Counted from the first letter of the stretch, positions 31,542 through 44,104 are shown. The stretch is DNA of 64,000 nt from Pinus tabuliformis (GCA_031772625.1 CM062814.1:363231750-363295749), one strand, 5' to 3'. Notes: generated by a model from the sequence alone, not told the origin. Made by a program: numbers and translations.

Positions 31542-32528
31542 TGTTGAAATAATAATTTCCACTGCAGCTCTATTTACCTTTGCGATGCGATCTTATCGCA
31601 TATCGTAAATTGAGTTTATGCCCAGCGGCCTCCATTACAACCTGTGTCTTCTGCAATTGTGATGGTGCGATGCGATTTAATCGCATATCGCATTTTATGT
31701 GTTTTAAGGTTTTGCTTCGATGATTGTCGATTGCGATTCTGCAATGCGATTCGATCGCAAATCGCACCAACATAATAATGTTCCATTTTTCCTTCCGCAG
31801 TTTGTGATTTTGCGATGCGATCCAATTGAAGTCAATGGTTGAAGTACAGGCCTGTAGCAAATGAATTTGACATGAAGTAAAAGTTTCTTTACCACCAGTT
31901 TTGTCAGTAAAACAGTAAATGTAATTTACTATGGGTTGGTAAGTTTTGGTAAAGATTTTAATTTTATTATTTTCTATCAGTGGGAGTATGGGCACAAGTA
32001 AAAGTTGGTAAAACAATTTAAATTTTATTGTACCGCAGCATGGCAAGTGAAAACGTGAAGTAATTTTCTTTTGGTTGTCATATATATATGTAATGTTTTT
32101 TTGTGTTTACAATGTAATTGAAAAGAGAGGCACAATAGTGCGAAGAAAAATAGAACGCAGTAGCGTGAGAGAAATCTGTGTAATTTCCACACAACAGTGT
32201 GTTGAACTCTCCAGAAGAGACAGAAGTTTTTTTTTGTAATGCAGCAGAGTGATTGAAACAAGAGGATTTTATTTTTCTGAAGAGACAGAGTAAAGTTAAA
32301 ACTGTATCTGAAACAGTTCTGGTGGTTAAATCCCTCTGTGAGAGAGGAAGACTCTTCTATAACAACAATTTTATTAATGAATAGAAATCTGTTGGTGTGT
32401 GAAAACTCTGTCATCTGAAAATAAATTTTTAGCTTTCCGTTGTGTTAAAGATCCTGTATTTAAAACAGAGCATCCTTGTTATGTTCAACCTATTTTGTTT
32501 TGGAATTTTAACAGAAAAATTCCCAACA
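31542..32528 (+). repeat. 5' LTR of the copia element
   Basis: 987 bp, TGTTGAAATAATAATTTC to TTCCCAACA. U3 carries several palindromic GCGATGCGAT/ATCGCATATCGC clusters (31577-31815). TATATATATG near 32079 may be the TATA region. Confidence 0.9.
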
Positions 32529-32529
32529 G

Positions 32530-32541
32530 TGGTATCGGAGC
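32530..32541 (+). other. Primer binding site, initiator-Met type (copia)
   Basis: TGGTATCGGAGC, one mismatch from the canonical TGGTATCAGAGC, one base after the 5' LTR. Confidence 0.85.
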
Positions 32542-32671
32542 TGAAGGAAGGTTCCTTTTGTTGCGTCAACTTTTCGAGCAAAGTGAAGACTCAGTCAAAA
32601 TCCAAGGTATTCCTCAAGCCAGTTATTTAAGTACATGGTTGTATATTTAAAGCATAGTTTATAGTGAAAGA

Positions 32672-35600
32672 ATGGTCAGCACCAGTACCAGCACTAGCAT
32701 GGGTATTTTTAATACTCAACTCCCACAGTTTAATGGGAAAAACTATGACTATTGGGCAATAACCATGAGAGCCTTGTTTGCCTCACAAGACTTATGGGAA
32801 ATAGTTGAAGATGGTTTTAAAGAACCAGAAGATGAAAATGAGTTTAATAATCTAACTCAGGCAGAGAAAGATCTGCTAAAGAGTTATAAGAAGAAGGATT
32901 CAAAGGCCCTTGTATTTTTGTATCAAGCAGTGGACCAAAGTTTGTTTCCAAGGATAGCAGTAGCTAAGACATCCAAAGAAGCATGGCAAACCCTCAAGAC
33001 AACTTATCAAGGCATGGAGAAAGTGAAGACAACAAAACTACAAATGCTGAGGAGAGATTTTGAGAACCTGTGCATGAAGGAGTCAGACAATATTGACTCA
33101 TTCTTCATACATGTGATTGGTCTGGTCACACAAATAAGGACTCATGGAGAAGTTCTTGAAGAAAGGAGGATTGTGGAGAAAATATTGAGAGTCCTACCCT
33201 CAAGGTTCCATGTGCTTGTCACCACCATAGAACAGACAAAGGATCTCTCAAACTTTTCAGTTGATGAACTTCATGCATCACTGATAACACACGAGCGGAG
33301 GTTGAGTAGAAATGAAAACTTATCTCTAGAGCAAGCCTTCAAGACTCAGATGTCCTTTGGAAGAGGAAGAGGTCAAGGCAGAAGAAGCAAGAGAGGAAGA
33401 GGCAGAAGCCAAAACAGAGGTGGAAGGAACAGTCCAGCAAATGATCAAGGAAGAGGCAGCAATCCAAATCAGAACCAAGGCCAAGGTAGCAGCCAACAAA
33501 GTGGACAACATCATGCTCAAGGACAAAGGTATGAAAAATCCAATGTCCAATGTTATTATTATAAAAAATATGGGCATTATGCAAATGAATGTAGGAAGAA
33601 GCATCATGATATGAGTAATAGATCTAGTGCAAATATCACTAGAGAAAATATCAGCCAAGATAATGTCCTTTTAGCTTGTAACATGGCTGAAACAAACAGT
33701 GAAGACATATGGTTTCTAGACTCCGGTTGTAGCAACCATATGATAGGAAACATAGCTTTGTTTTTTGCTTTAGATCAAAGTGTGCAGTCACAAGTCACAC
33801 TTGGGACTGATAGAAAAATTTCTGTTATGAGCAAAGGAGAAGTTAAAATATTTACAAAGCAAGGTGAAAAAGGAACCATAGCAGATGTCTATTATGTTCC
33901 TGGAATGAGATGTAACCTCTTTTGTATTGGACAGCTTGTTCAAAAGGGTTACAATGTTTTTTTTGTAAATGGTGTATGCACCATCATGGATAGAGCACCC
34001 AACAAAAGATGCATTGCTGAAGTGAAGATGACGAGGAACATGATGTTCCCTCTCAGAATAAAGGCATATTTGAGAAACAAAGAAGTAATTGCAACAGTGA
34101 CCCAAGAGGCTCTCCAAAGCGTACCAAAGGATGAAAATTGGTTGTGGAACTTGAGATTTGGACATCTCAACTTTGGAGGTCTTAACTTGCTAAGTAGAAA
34201 AGGAATGGTAAGAGGATTACCATTGATAGAGAAACCAGACAACATTTGTGAAGGTTGTATCTTGGGGAAACAACATAGAGAAAGTTTTCCATCAGCGAAA
34301 AGCATAAGGGAAGAAGCACCCTTAGAAATTGTCCACTCAGACTTATGTGGACCGATGCAAACTCCATCTCTAGCAGGGAGCCAATATTTTTTAACATTCA
34401 TTGATGATTTCACAAGAAAGACTTGGGCTTATTTCTTGAAAAGCAAAAGTGAAGTGTTTGAAAAAATTCAAAATTTCAAAGCACTTGTGGAAAATCAAAG
34501 TGGGATGCGTATCAAAGTTCTAAGAACTGACAGAGGAGGTGAGTGTATCTCCAAAAAAATTTTACGTTTTTGTAGAGAAAATGGAATTCACAAGCAATTT
34601 ACAGCAAGGTACACTCCGCAGCAAAATGGAGTTGCCAAAAGGAAGAACAGGACAATCATGGATATGGTGAGAAGCATGTTGAAGACAAAGCATTTGCCCA
34701 ATGATTATTGGGCTGAAGCTGTACATTGTGCAGTATATATTTTGAATAGGTGTCCTACAAAAGCAGTCATGAACAAAGTGCCGGAAGATGCATGGAGTGG
34801 GAGAAAGCAAGGAGTCACCCACATGAAAATTTTTGGATGTGTGGCCTATGCACACATTCCAGATTAGCTAAGGAAGAAGTTGGACATCAAAGGGGAGAAA
34901 TGTATTTTCATTGGATATAGTGAGGAGTCCAAAGCTTACAGGTTGTATATCCCATCCACCAAGAAGTTTTTTGTGAGCAGATATGTTCAATTCATTGAGG
35001 AGGAAGCTTGGGATGGAAGCATAGAGAAAACAGTTAATGTTAAAAACTGTTTGTCTCATGATGAAGATGATGAGGAGATGGCTGAAATACATCCCCAAAT
35101 AGTAGCGCCAACACAAGGATAGCAAGGGACACCCTTGAGGAGAAATGAGAGTGCTTCTCCGAGCACACCACAAGGAGGAACTTCAAGTGTGTCTTCAAGC
35201 ACTTGCACACCAAGTGAAATAGGTAAGAAATTCAAAAATTTAAGTGATATTTATGATGAAGGAATGAATTTCTTGTTTGCTTTGTATTGTCATGTTGATG
35301 ATCCTATTCATTTTGAAGATACAGTTAAAGATAAGAAATGGATAGAAGCTATGGATGAGGAGATGAATGCCATAGAAAGAAACAAGACATGTGATTTGGT
35401 TGAGCTACTAAAAGGTAAAGAGGTCATTGGAGTTAAATGGGTCTATAAGACCAAGAGTAATGCTGAAGGCAAGATAGAAAGGCACAAGGCAAGACTTGTT
35501 GTCAAGGGATACAAGCAACAGTATGGAAGAGACTATGAGGAGACTTTTGCACCGGTTGCTAGAATGGAAACCGTAAGAGCAATGTTGTCCATAGCAGCAC

Positions 35601-36853
35601 AAAACAAGTGGAAAGTTTACCAAATGGACGTGAATTCAACATTATTGAATGGAGTATTAAAGGAAGAGGTTTACATTGAACAACCTCCAGGCTATGAAAA
35701 GAAGGGCCAAGAGCACAAAGTATGCAGATTGAAGAAAGCTCTTTATGGGCTGAAGCAAGCACCAAAAGCATGGTATAGTAGGATAGATTCTTATCTACTG
35801 GAAAATGAATTTGCAATGTTTGAGGGAGAACCCACTGTCTAGATCAAAGAAAAGTATGGTAAAATTTTAATTGTAGTGTTGTATGTTGATGATGTTATTT
35901 TTACAGGTAATGATGACTACCTCATTAAAAATTTCAAATCAGTCATGAAAGAAGAATTTGAAATGACTGACATGGGTTTGCTGAGATACTTCTTAGGAAT
36001 AGAAGTAGATCAAAATGAAAATGGAATTTTTATTTCACAGGCAAAATATGTAAATGAAGTGTTGGAGAGATTCAATATGCAGGACAACAAGGCAGCAATC
36101 ACTCTCACAGTAATGGGATTAAAACTCAGCAAAGAGGACAACAACAAGGATTTTGATCCTAGGTTGTACAAGAGCATAGTTGGCAGCCTTATGTATTTGA
36201 CTGCAACTAGGCCGGATATAATGCATGTTGTTAGTTTAATTTCCAGATTCATGGAGAAGCCAAAAGAAGCACATTGACAAGCAGCAAAAAGAATTCCGAG
36301 GTATGTCAAAGTTACAAATAGATTTGGCATTTTATATACTTTTTCAGAAAGTTCAGATTTAGTTGGCTTCACCGATAGTGATTGGGCTGGAAGTGTGGAT
36401 GATCGGAAAAGCACATCCGGTTATGTTTTTCACATGGGTTCAGGAGTCTTTTCATGGGCTTCCAAGAAACAGCCAATTGTGGCGTTGTCTACAGCAGAAG
36501 CAGAGTACATGGCAACTACAACAGCAGTGTGTCAAGCGATTTGGATGAGGAGACTGTTAAGAAGTCTATGCCAAGAGCAGGCAACAACAACGGTGATTTT
36601 TTGTGACAATAGCTTAGCTATTGCGTTGTCCAAGAATTCTGTGTTTCACAAGCAAACGAAACACATTGATACAAGGTTTCACTACATTAGAGAATTGGTG
36701 AACAACGGAGAAATTGTTTTACAACATTGCAGCACTCAAGAGCAGGTTGTAGACATTCTAACCAAACCATTGGACCAGAAAAGTTTTGAGTTTTTAAGGA
36801 AACGTCTGGGTATGATTGATAACCCAGCAGTTGAAATTAAAGGGGATTGTTGA
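32672..36853 (+). pseudogene. gag-pol: Copia gag-pol polyprotein with four in-frame stops
   Basis: One continuous frame from the ATG at 32672. Gag (about residues 1-330) starts with the copia-type LPQFNGKNYDYW motif and has an RG-rich stretch and a zinc knuckle at 294 whose second Cys reads Tyr. The protease has DSG at 350-352. Integrase has the HHCC finger (FGHLN to CEGC) and catalytic Asp at 557 and 620, but Lys at 656 where the Glu belongs (codon AAA, 34637). RT has QMDVNSTLLNG and YVDD at 35882-35893. RNase H has DSDWAGS and ALSTAEAEYMA. Stops are TAG at 34865, 35120 and 35840 and TGA at 36275 (after EAH, where copia RT normally has Trp). At least three fit C-to-T or G-to-A changes. Not functional. 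Confidence 0.92.
36835..36847 (+). other. Polypurine tract of the copia element
   Basis: AATTAAAGGGGAT next to the 3' LTR start TGTTGAAAT. Confidence 0.7.
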
Positions 36854-37851
36854 AATAATAATTTCAACTGCAGCTCTATTTATCTTTTGCGATGCGATCT
36901 TATCGCATATCGCAAATCGCGTTTATGCCCCACCACCTCCATTACAACCTGTGTCTTTTGCGATTGCGATGGTGCGATGCGACTTAATCGCAAATCGCAT
37001 ATCGCATTATATGTGTTTTAAGGTTTTGCTTCGATGACTGCCAATTGCGATTCTGCGATGCGATTCGATCGCAAATCGCAAATCGCACCAACATAATAAT
37101 GTTCCATTTTTCCTTCCGCAGTTTGTGATTCTGCGATGCGATCCAATTGAAGTCAATGGTTGAAGTACAGGCCTGCAGCAAATGAATTTGACGTGAATTA
37201 AAAGATTCTTTACCACCAGTTTTTTCAGTAAAATAGTAAATGTAATTTACTATGGGTTGTTAAGTTTTAGTAAAGATTTTATTTTTATTATTTTCTATCA
37301 GCGGGAGTATGGGCACAAGTAAAAGTTGGTAAAACCATTTAAATTTTATTGTACGGCAGCATGGCAAGTGAAAACGTGAAGAAATTTTCTTTTGTTTGTC
37401 ATATATATATGTAATGTTTTTTTGTGTTTACAGTGTAATTGAAAAGAGAGGCACAGTAGTGCGAAGAAAAATAGAACGCAACAGTGTGAGAGAAATCTAT
37501 GTGTAATTTCCACACAGCAGTGTGTTGAACTCTCCAACAGAGACAGAAGTTTTTTCTTGTAATGCAGCAGAGTGATTGAAACAAGAGGATTTTATTTTTC
37601 TGAAGAGACAGAGTAAAGTTAAAACTGTATCTGAAACAGTTCTGGTGGTGAAATCCCTCTGTGAGAGAGGAAGACTCTTCTGTAACAACAGTTTTATTAA
37701 TGAATAGAAATCTGTTGGTGTGTGAAAACTCTGTCCTCTGTAAATAATTTTTTAGCTTTCCATTGTGTTAAAGATCCTGTGTTTAAAATAGAGCATCCTT
37801 GTTTTGTTCAAGCTATTTTGTTTTGGAATTTTAACAGAAAAATTCCCAACA
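36848..37851 (+). repeat. 3' LTR of the copia element
   Basis: 1004 bp, same ends as the 5' LTR. It has two extra AAATCGC units in the GCGAT palindrome clusters (36888-37085) relative to the 5' LTR. Confidence 0.9.
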
Positions 37852-37856
37852 AGATG
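37852..37856. other. Target site duplication, right copy (copia)
   Basis: AGATG, identical to 31537-31541. Confidence 0.85.
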
Positions 37857-38218
37857 TTACAACATGTAAGCAATATCTATAAAGATAAGTTGCTGGAGAT
37901 GCCAGCTTTGAGGATTCGACATTTTCCTCTTATCAGTAGGTAACATGATTGGATTAAAAGTTCAAACAATGAAAGCATCTACCGTTACTCACAATCAATA
38001 ATAATGCCACTTGTCTTGTCGTTCAACAATAAATTATTTTTGACAACTTTCTACAACACTTTGGTTTCACTCTTCATTAGCAGAAATATAGACCAGTAAT
38101 GCATCCAGTGTCGAGTGTTGTTACTTGTCGCTGAACGATTCATTCCTTTACTTGTTGAGTCAGTGAAGGACGTTAGCTGTTAGATACACAATTTTCAAGG
38201 TTTGCCAGCATCGTAATA

Positions 38219-40490
38219 ATGTCATTGCAGGCAGTATGTCCGTTCAGGCTTGTTTTTCTAATCTCATTTGTTGCTTGTTTGGCTGCCATCACAAACGTAG
38301 ATGTCCACAGATATACCTTCATTGTAAGTTTGTTAATTATCCATTTTGAAGTTTTATGTCTCTATAACCAATAAGCTTTGAAAAAGGAAAGAAGGAAAGA
38401 TTTCACCTAAAGGCTCAAGTAGTGGATACCTCTAATGTTTGATGTTTGGATGCCTCCACAGATTGAATCGAAGAATATTACGAGGCTATGCAAGACGTAT
38501 GAATTAGTCCTCGTCAATGGACAACTACCAGGCCCAACGATTCATGTACGGAATAGGGACAATCTTATTGTTCAAGTTTATAAGAGAGCCAAGTATAATG
38601 CCACTATTCATATGTAACTATAACCTGAATTGGACTTCTTTAAGAGTCGCAAATAAGAAGAGTATTTTTCCTGCGGCAATGCCTGTTTATTATATAGATT
38701 AGCCTTAAAGGCGAGTTTTCAGTTTAGGATTTTGTTGCTCATGGTTCCATTAAAGGTAGTCAAAGTTTTTATGCTAATATGAGCATTAATATTGTATGTA
38801 TAACCTTAACCTACTTTTGGCAGAACCATAAACATGAGAAATTGTATCTCATAGGTTGCATTAAAGCCAATATGTATAATGGATATGCGTTACCTATCTG
38901 CTGTGGTTTATAGATAGATTTTATGGCTATAGATTATAAGATTCGTCCTTATTATATCTGTTAGGCATGGAGTGAGGCAGCGACATATTGGGTGGGCTAA
39001 TAGACCTGGATATATTACACAATGTCCCATTCAACCAGGGGGACGTTACACATACAGATTCAACATTACTGATCAAGAAGGAACCTTGTGGTGGCATGCT
39101 CATGTGTCATGGCTCCTAGCTACTGTGCATGGAGCTTTCATAATCTACCCTAAGAAAGAAAGCTCATATCCCTTTCCTAAACCCCACGGGGAAACTCCTC
39201 TTATAATAGGTAATGAGTTGCTTTGATCTTCAATACAGAAATCATTAATATATGTTTAATGGATAATATTGATTAATGCTGTAATTGAACATGAGAATGG
39301 TGGAACGCTGACCTTATCGCGGTTATAGATGAAGCCCTCCGCACTGGTGGTGCGCCCAATTTGTCGAATGCATATACCCTAAATGGACGGCCAGGGGACC
39401 TGCATAACTGCTCTAGGGCAGGTATTAGTACTTTCCTTTCATAGATCAGGTATTGAAATTATATAAGTAGGTTTGTTGAATATTGACATATACATATTGT
39501 TGATGCAGGAACATTTCAGTTTTTGGTAAAACAAGGAGAAACTTACCTTCTACGGATGGTCAATGTTGCACTCAATAGTGCCCACTTTTTCAAGATCGCA
39601 GGCCACAAATTTACGGTTGTAACTGTGGATGCTTCCTACACCAAGCCATATAAAATAGATGTAATCGTCATTGCTCTCGGTCAGACTACTGATGTTCTCA
39701 TCACCACCTACCAACCTGTGGGTAGATACTATATGGCTGACCGAGATTACAATTTTCAAGCAGCAGGAAATTTCGATAACACTACAAATACAACCATTTT
39801 TGAGTACGTGGGACATCAAAATACACGACCCATTTTACCTTAGCTTCCATATTACAATGAAATTGTCGTCGTCACTAGATTTAGTACAACATTGTGAAGC
39901 CTCAATTCCAAAGAGCTCCCAGTGGACGTTCCACATAGCATAGATGACAGCCTCATCACCATAGTTGGTCTGGGATTACTTCCATGTGAAGATAGAAACA
40001 CCTGTCAAGGCCCCAAAGGAACGAGGCTCAGTGCGAGCATGAACATGTCCTTTGTATTGCCCAATGTCGCCCTACTTCAAGCTTATTATTTCGGTATTAA
40101 TGGTGTTTTTATGAGAGATTTTCCATCAAAACCTCCCCTTAGATTCAACTATATAGGGGACGATATTCCCAAAAGACTTTGGGTCCCTGAATTGGCAACA
40201 AAGGTGAGAGTTGTCACATAAGCGGGTGGGTTGCCATCAAATTCAAAGATGACAATCCAGGTATATATATAGAAACTCATGTGCTCCTCAATTTGATTAT
40301 TATCATATTGAATTTGCTCGCTCAATATTAAATGCAAATTATCTTCGTTCTTTGGACAGGAGTATGGTTTTTGCACTGGTATTTAGAGGACCATTTAGCG
40401 TGGGGATTGAATATGGTGTTCCTAGTAAAGAACGGTCGCGGTCCTTTAGCAACATTGGAGCCGCCCCCTGTAGACCTTCCAAAGTGCTAG
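38219..40490 (+). pseudogene. Laccase (multicopper oxidase) pseudogene, six exons
   Basis: Plant laccases are secreted copper enzymes that oxidise monolignols in the cell wall. The start at 38219 gives a signal peptide (FRLVFLISFVACLAA). Exons: 38219-38323, 38462-38613, 38965-39209, 39296-39421, 39509-40260 and 40360-40490; all introns are GT-AG. Exons 2, 3 and 4 are 152, 245 and 126 bp, matching the usual 152, 245 and 129 of plant laccases. Copper motif 1 reads HMHG across the exon 2/3 junction (Trp lost, both His kept) and motif 2 WWHAH is intact. Exon 5 has TAG at 39841 and TGA at 39895, and a deletion near 40221 of roughly 200 nt removes motif 3 (HPVHLHG). Motif 4 reads HWYLEDH, losing the type-1 Cys and a His. 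It ends PPPVDLPKC then TAG. Splice signals are intact but the enzyme is dead. Confidence 0.93.
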
Positions 40491-40527
40491 ATAGGGAGAA
40501 GGAAATATCAATAACCACATCATAGAT

Positions 40528-41121
40528 CAGGTATTAGGGCAGGTGTTAGTACTTTACTTTCATAGATCAAGCATTGAAATTATATAACTAGGTTTCTTGA
40601 ATATTGACATATACATATTGTTGATGCATGAACATTTTGGTTTCTAGTAAAACAAGGAGAACCTTACCTTCTACAGATGGTCAATGCTACACTCAATAGT
40701 GCCCACTTTTTCAAGATCGCAGGCCACAAATTTACAGTTGTAGCTGTGGATGCTTCCTACACCAAGCCATACAAAAACAGATGTAACCATCATTGCTCCC
40801 GGTCAGACTACCGATGTTCTCATTACCACCGACCAGCCTGTGGGCAGATTCAAAGCAGACAATCCAGGTATATATATAGAAACTCATTTGCTCTTCAATT
40901 TGATTATTATCATATTGAATTTGCTCCCTCGATATTAAATGAAAATTTTCTTCATTCTTTGGATAGGAGTATGGTTTCTGCACTGCCATTTAGACGACCA
41001 TTTAGTGTGGGGATTGAATATGGTGTTCCTAGTAAATAACGGTTGTGGTCCTTTGGCAACATTGGAGCCGCCCCCTGCAGACCTTCCAAAGTGCTATATA
41101 GGGAGAAGGAAATATCAATAA
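40528..41121 (+). pseudogene. Tandem duplicate of the laccase 3' end (intron 4 to exon 6)
   Basis: This repeats the stretch from intron 4 (GGGCAGGTRTTAGTACTTT) through exon 6 and past the stop. Exon 5 (about 40630-40867) has lost its acceptor (GATGCATG for GATGCAGG) and has a one-base frameshift near 40775. A deletion joins TTDQPVGR directly to FKADNPG, removing most of the exon. Exon 6 (40967 on) keeps the copper motif 4 intact as HCHLDDH, unlike the upstream copy. The terminal KC is followed by TAT instead of TAG, so the frame runs on nine codons (YIGRRKYQ) to TAA at 41119. Confidence 0.88.
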
Positions 41122-43050
41122 CCATATCAGAATACTTCACAAGTACAAGGATCTGGACATATTGAGGGATCCTTATTGATTTAAAATCTATGGCCATTAG
41201 TGGCGTAGCTAAAATAAACCTCAAACGTGATGGCGAACTGTGTTTTTTATTCGTGGGATTGATAACGGCACATGAATAGGCTAGGATTGTGTTTTCTTCA
41301 GGTAAAGAATTTTCATTTTGGCATATTGAATTCAAGTTAGTTTTTGTTGTATTTTTATAAGTATAAGTTTTTTTTATAATAACATTTGAATAGGAATTTT
41401 TGGAGTGGTGGGAATTTCCACAGATTCAGATGCAGCGTTATTATTGTATTAGATTCACTGTCATTATTATTATTAATTATTTTATAAATATCACACTTTA
41501 ACAATTATCAGTATAACTATTTATAAATGTTAAGCATTGATTTATATTTTATAAATAATAATTATTTTATAATATTATACATAAATAACAATTATTTTAT
41601 AAAGGTTACATATTGATATTTACAAATGTTTTCATATACTTGAACCTAGAAAAATAATTAAAGAAATAAATCATTCACTATCATTACTACATTAAATGGA
41701 CTATGGACTATTATTATTAGTAAAATTATTTTATAAATGTCACAAATTGACAAATATATCAGATTAAATATCATTATTAAAACAATTATTTAAAGAAATA
41801 AATCATTCACTGTCATTACTACATTAAATGGAGTATAAATCATTCACTATCATTACTACATTAAATGGACTATACGTTAAATGGACTATGGACTATTATT
41901 ATTAATAAAATTATTTTATAAATGTCACAAATTGACAAATATATCAGATTAAATATCATTATTAAAACAATTATTTTATTGCTTTCACTTTAACCATTAT
42001 TTTATAAATATTACAAATTCACATTACAACATGTTTCCATAAACTTAAAGACAAACAAATAATTAAAAAAAAAATCACCTTAACAATCAAACTAACGTCT
42101 TTTTTACCAAACATTTAAATTATAAATTTTATATTAATTTAAAAATTATAATAAATTATCAATTCAATATTTCTGATAACTAATTAAACTGGACTTCGTT
42201 TTAAATAATTTTTAAAAAGTACTTTATCTAAAATCTTTCCTTATATGTCACCACAACTCAAAAATCTCAACATAAATGGTACAAATAATAATTTTTTAAA
42301 TATTAATAATTACCATGTATCTCATTTATGTATTGAAATTTATTATTAATTATTCGTAGAAATAAATATGTGTATTCTCTCAACATCAATGATACAAGTA
42401 TTAATTTTTTAAATATAATAATTGACATGTATCTAATTTATCTATTATAATTTATTATTAACTATTTCGTAGAAAAAAATATTTGTACTCTTTAATATTA
42501 TATGTTTGTAAAGTTAATTTCTTATATTATAATTTTATATTTTAATTTTGAAATATTATTTTAATAATTAATATTTTTTAAAAGTATAAAACATTAGCTT
42601 TTAAATTTGAAAATTTATTCAACTTTTCGAAATTCGTTTCTATGCTTGGTTTACATAATTTTTATTTTAAGAAGATTTCAAAGATTAAAAAACTGTGAAT
42701 TTTAATTTTTAATTAAAAATTTAAATTATTGATAATTAAGATATATTAATTTTATTATTATTATTTAGGTTGTTGTTAAGATATTATGCATTACATAATG
42801 TGTTGATTTTTAATTAATTTATAGTTGACTAAAATTTAAAATTTAAACTAATAATTCTTAAAATTGACATTGTAAAACAAAAATATTTTATTTTATTTTA
42901 TTTTTTTAGTTTTTTTTAGCTTATTATTGGTTTAGAGGGCTTGAGTTTTATTTAGGAGTACATAGACTGAAAGTTTGAAAACACCGTGCAAGTGTGTATT
43001 TATTTATTACTTCCATGAGTTAAATACAAATATTCTTTTGGAGCGGTCAC
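41122..43050. other. AT-rich intergenic DNA
   Basis: No gene seen. About 80 percent A+T over much of 41340-42960. It contains a 130-bp direct repeat (41655-41985), listed separately. Confidence 0.6.
41655..41985. repeat. Direct repeat, about 130 bp, with partial third copy
   Basis: The block AAATCATTCACTATCATTAC, then TACATTAAATGGACTATGGA, through CAATTATTTTA occurs at about 41660-41790 and again, with a partial extra copy between, at about 41800-41978. Differences are few, so the duplication is recent. Confidence 0.8.
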
Positions 43051-43575
43051 GTGAAATTGCAGAATACACAAGTTCCAATGCAGGTTGAGAGTGAGAATTC
43101 ACTATGGTCAGCATTCCTCTGTCGCATGAGCTTTACTCTAGATGACCAATTGTTGAATATCCGATGGGTGAACTATCCTTTCAACAAGCGCAATATTCTT
43201 ATTTGTGGGCCCAACCCCCGACCTCCAACCTAGTCGGAGTTGGTCTACTTTGTTGGTACATCAACTTGCTTGACTAGGGTGCAGTATTGACCCTGACTAA
43301 ATTTAAAATATTAATATACAATAGTTTGAAAAATATATATATATACCACATGGTAGTATAGCATTGTAACAACCCATTTCATCTTGCATGTGACAGTTGC
43401 TCAGTGGCCCAGGTGGCAGTAGTGGGCTCAGCAGGCCGAGCTTTTTTATTCCTGGGCTTGACTACAAGCCTCTAACCTAGTCAAGGTCAATCCACTTCAT
43501 TGGTACATTCAACTGCTTGATGTGGGCATAGTCCCGACCCCAACTAAGTTTAAAATATTAATATACAATATTTTG

Positions 43576-43577
<2 letters not shown>

Positions 43578-43632
<55 letters not shown>
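43578..43632. repeat. (TA)n microsatellite in array unit 2
   Basis: Pure TA run of about 27 dinucleotides at the position where unit 1 has only about six. Confidence 0.95.
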
Positions 43633-43634
<2 letters not shown>

Positions 43635-43918
43635 ACATGTCAACAATTTAATGGCCCACACGACTGTATAGAATTGTAACAATGTTGCTCACCTCCCATG
43701 TAGCAACCACTTAATGGCCCAGGTGGCAATAGTCAATGCAAAAGCCAGTGGGAGCCGACCCTATCTATTGGCGCGCTAAGTTTTTTTATTTTTGAGCCCA
43801 ACCCCTAACCTCTGAGCTAGTCGTGATTGGTCACCTTCATTGGTACATCAAGTTGCTTGACTCAGGCACAGTGTCGACCATGAATAAATTTAAAATATTA
43901 ATATATAATAAATTAATA

Positions 43919-43956
43919 TGTGTGTGTGTGTGTGTGTGTGTGTATGTATATGTGTG

Positions 43957-44023
<67 letters not shown>

Positions 44024-44033
44024 ATATATATAT

Positions 44034-44104
<71 letters not shown>

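Larger units (their letters stand above)
31542..37851 (+). mobile_element. Ty1/copia retrotransposon, full length but inactive
   Basis: 6.3 kb with LTRs 31542-32528 and 36848-37851, a primer site at 32530, a single gag-pol frame (32672-36853) and a polypurine tract before the 3' LTR. The target duplication is AGATG (31537-31541 and 37852-37856). The domain order gag, protease, integrase, RT, RNase H is diagnostic of copia. The LTRs differ by roughly 55-60 substitutions by hand count, about 6 percent, so it is several times older than the Athila insertion. The frame has no frameshift but four in-frame stops, a lost zinc-knuckle Cys and a lost integrase catalytic Glu. It lies directly upstream of the laccase pseudogene. 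Confidence 0.93.

Noticed and set aside
31570..32650. Reading frames within the copia LTR and leader (both strands)
   Set aside because: They lie in the LTR, repeat in the 3' LTR, and have no known motif.
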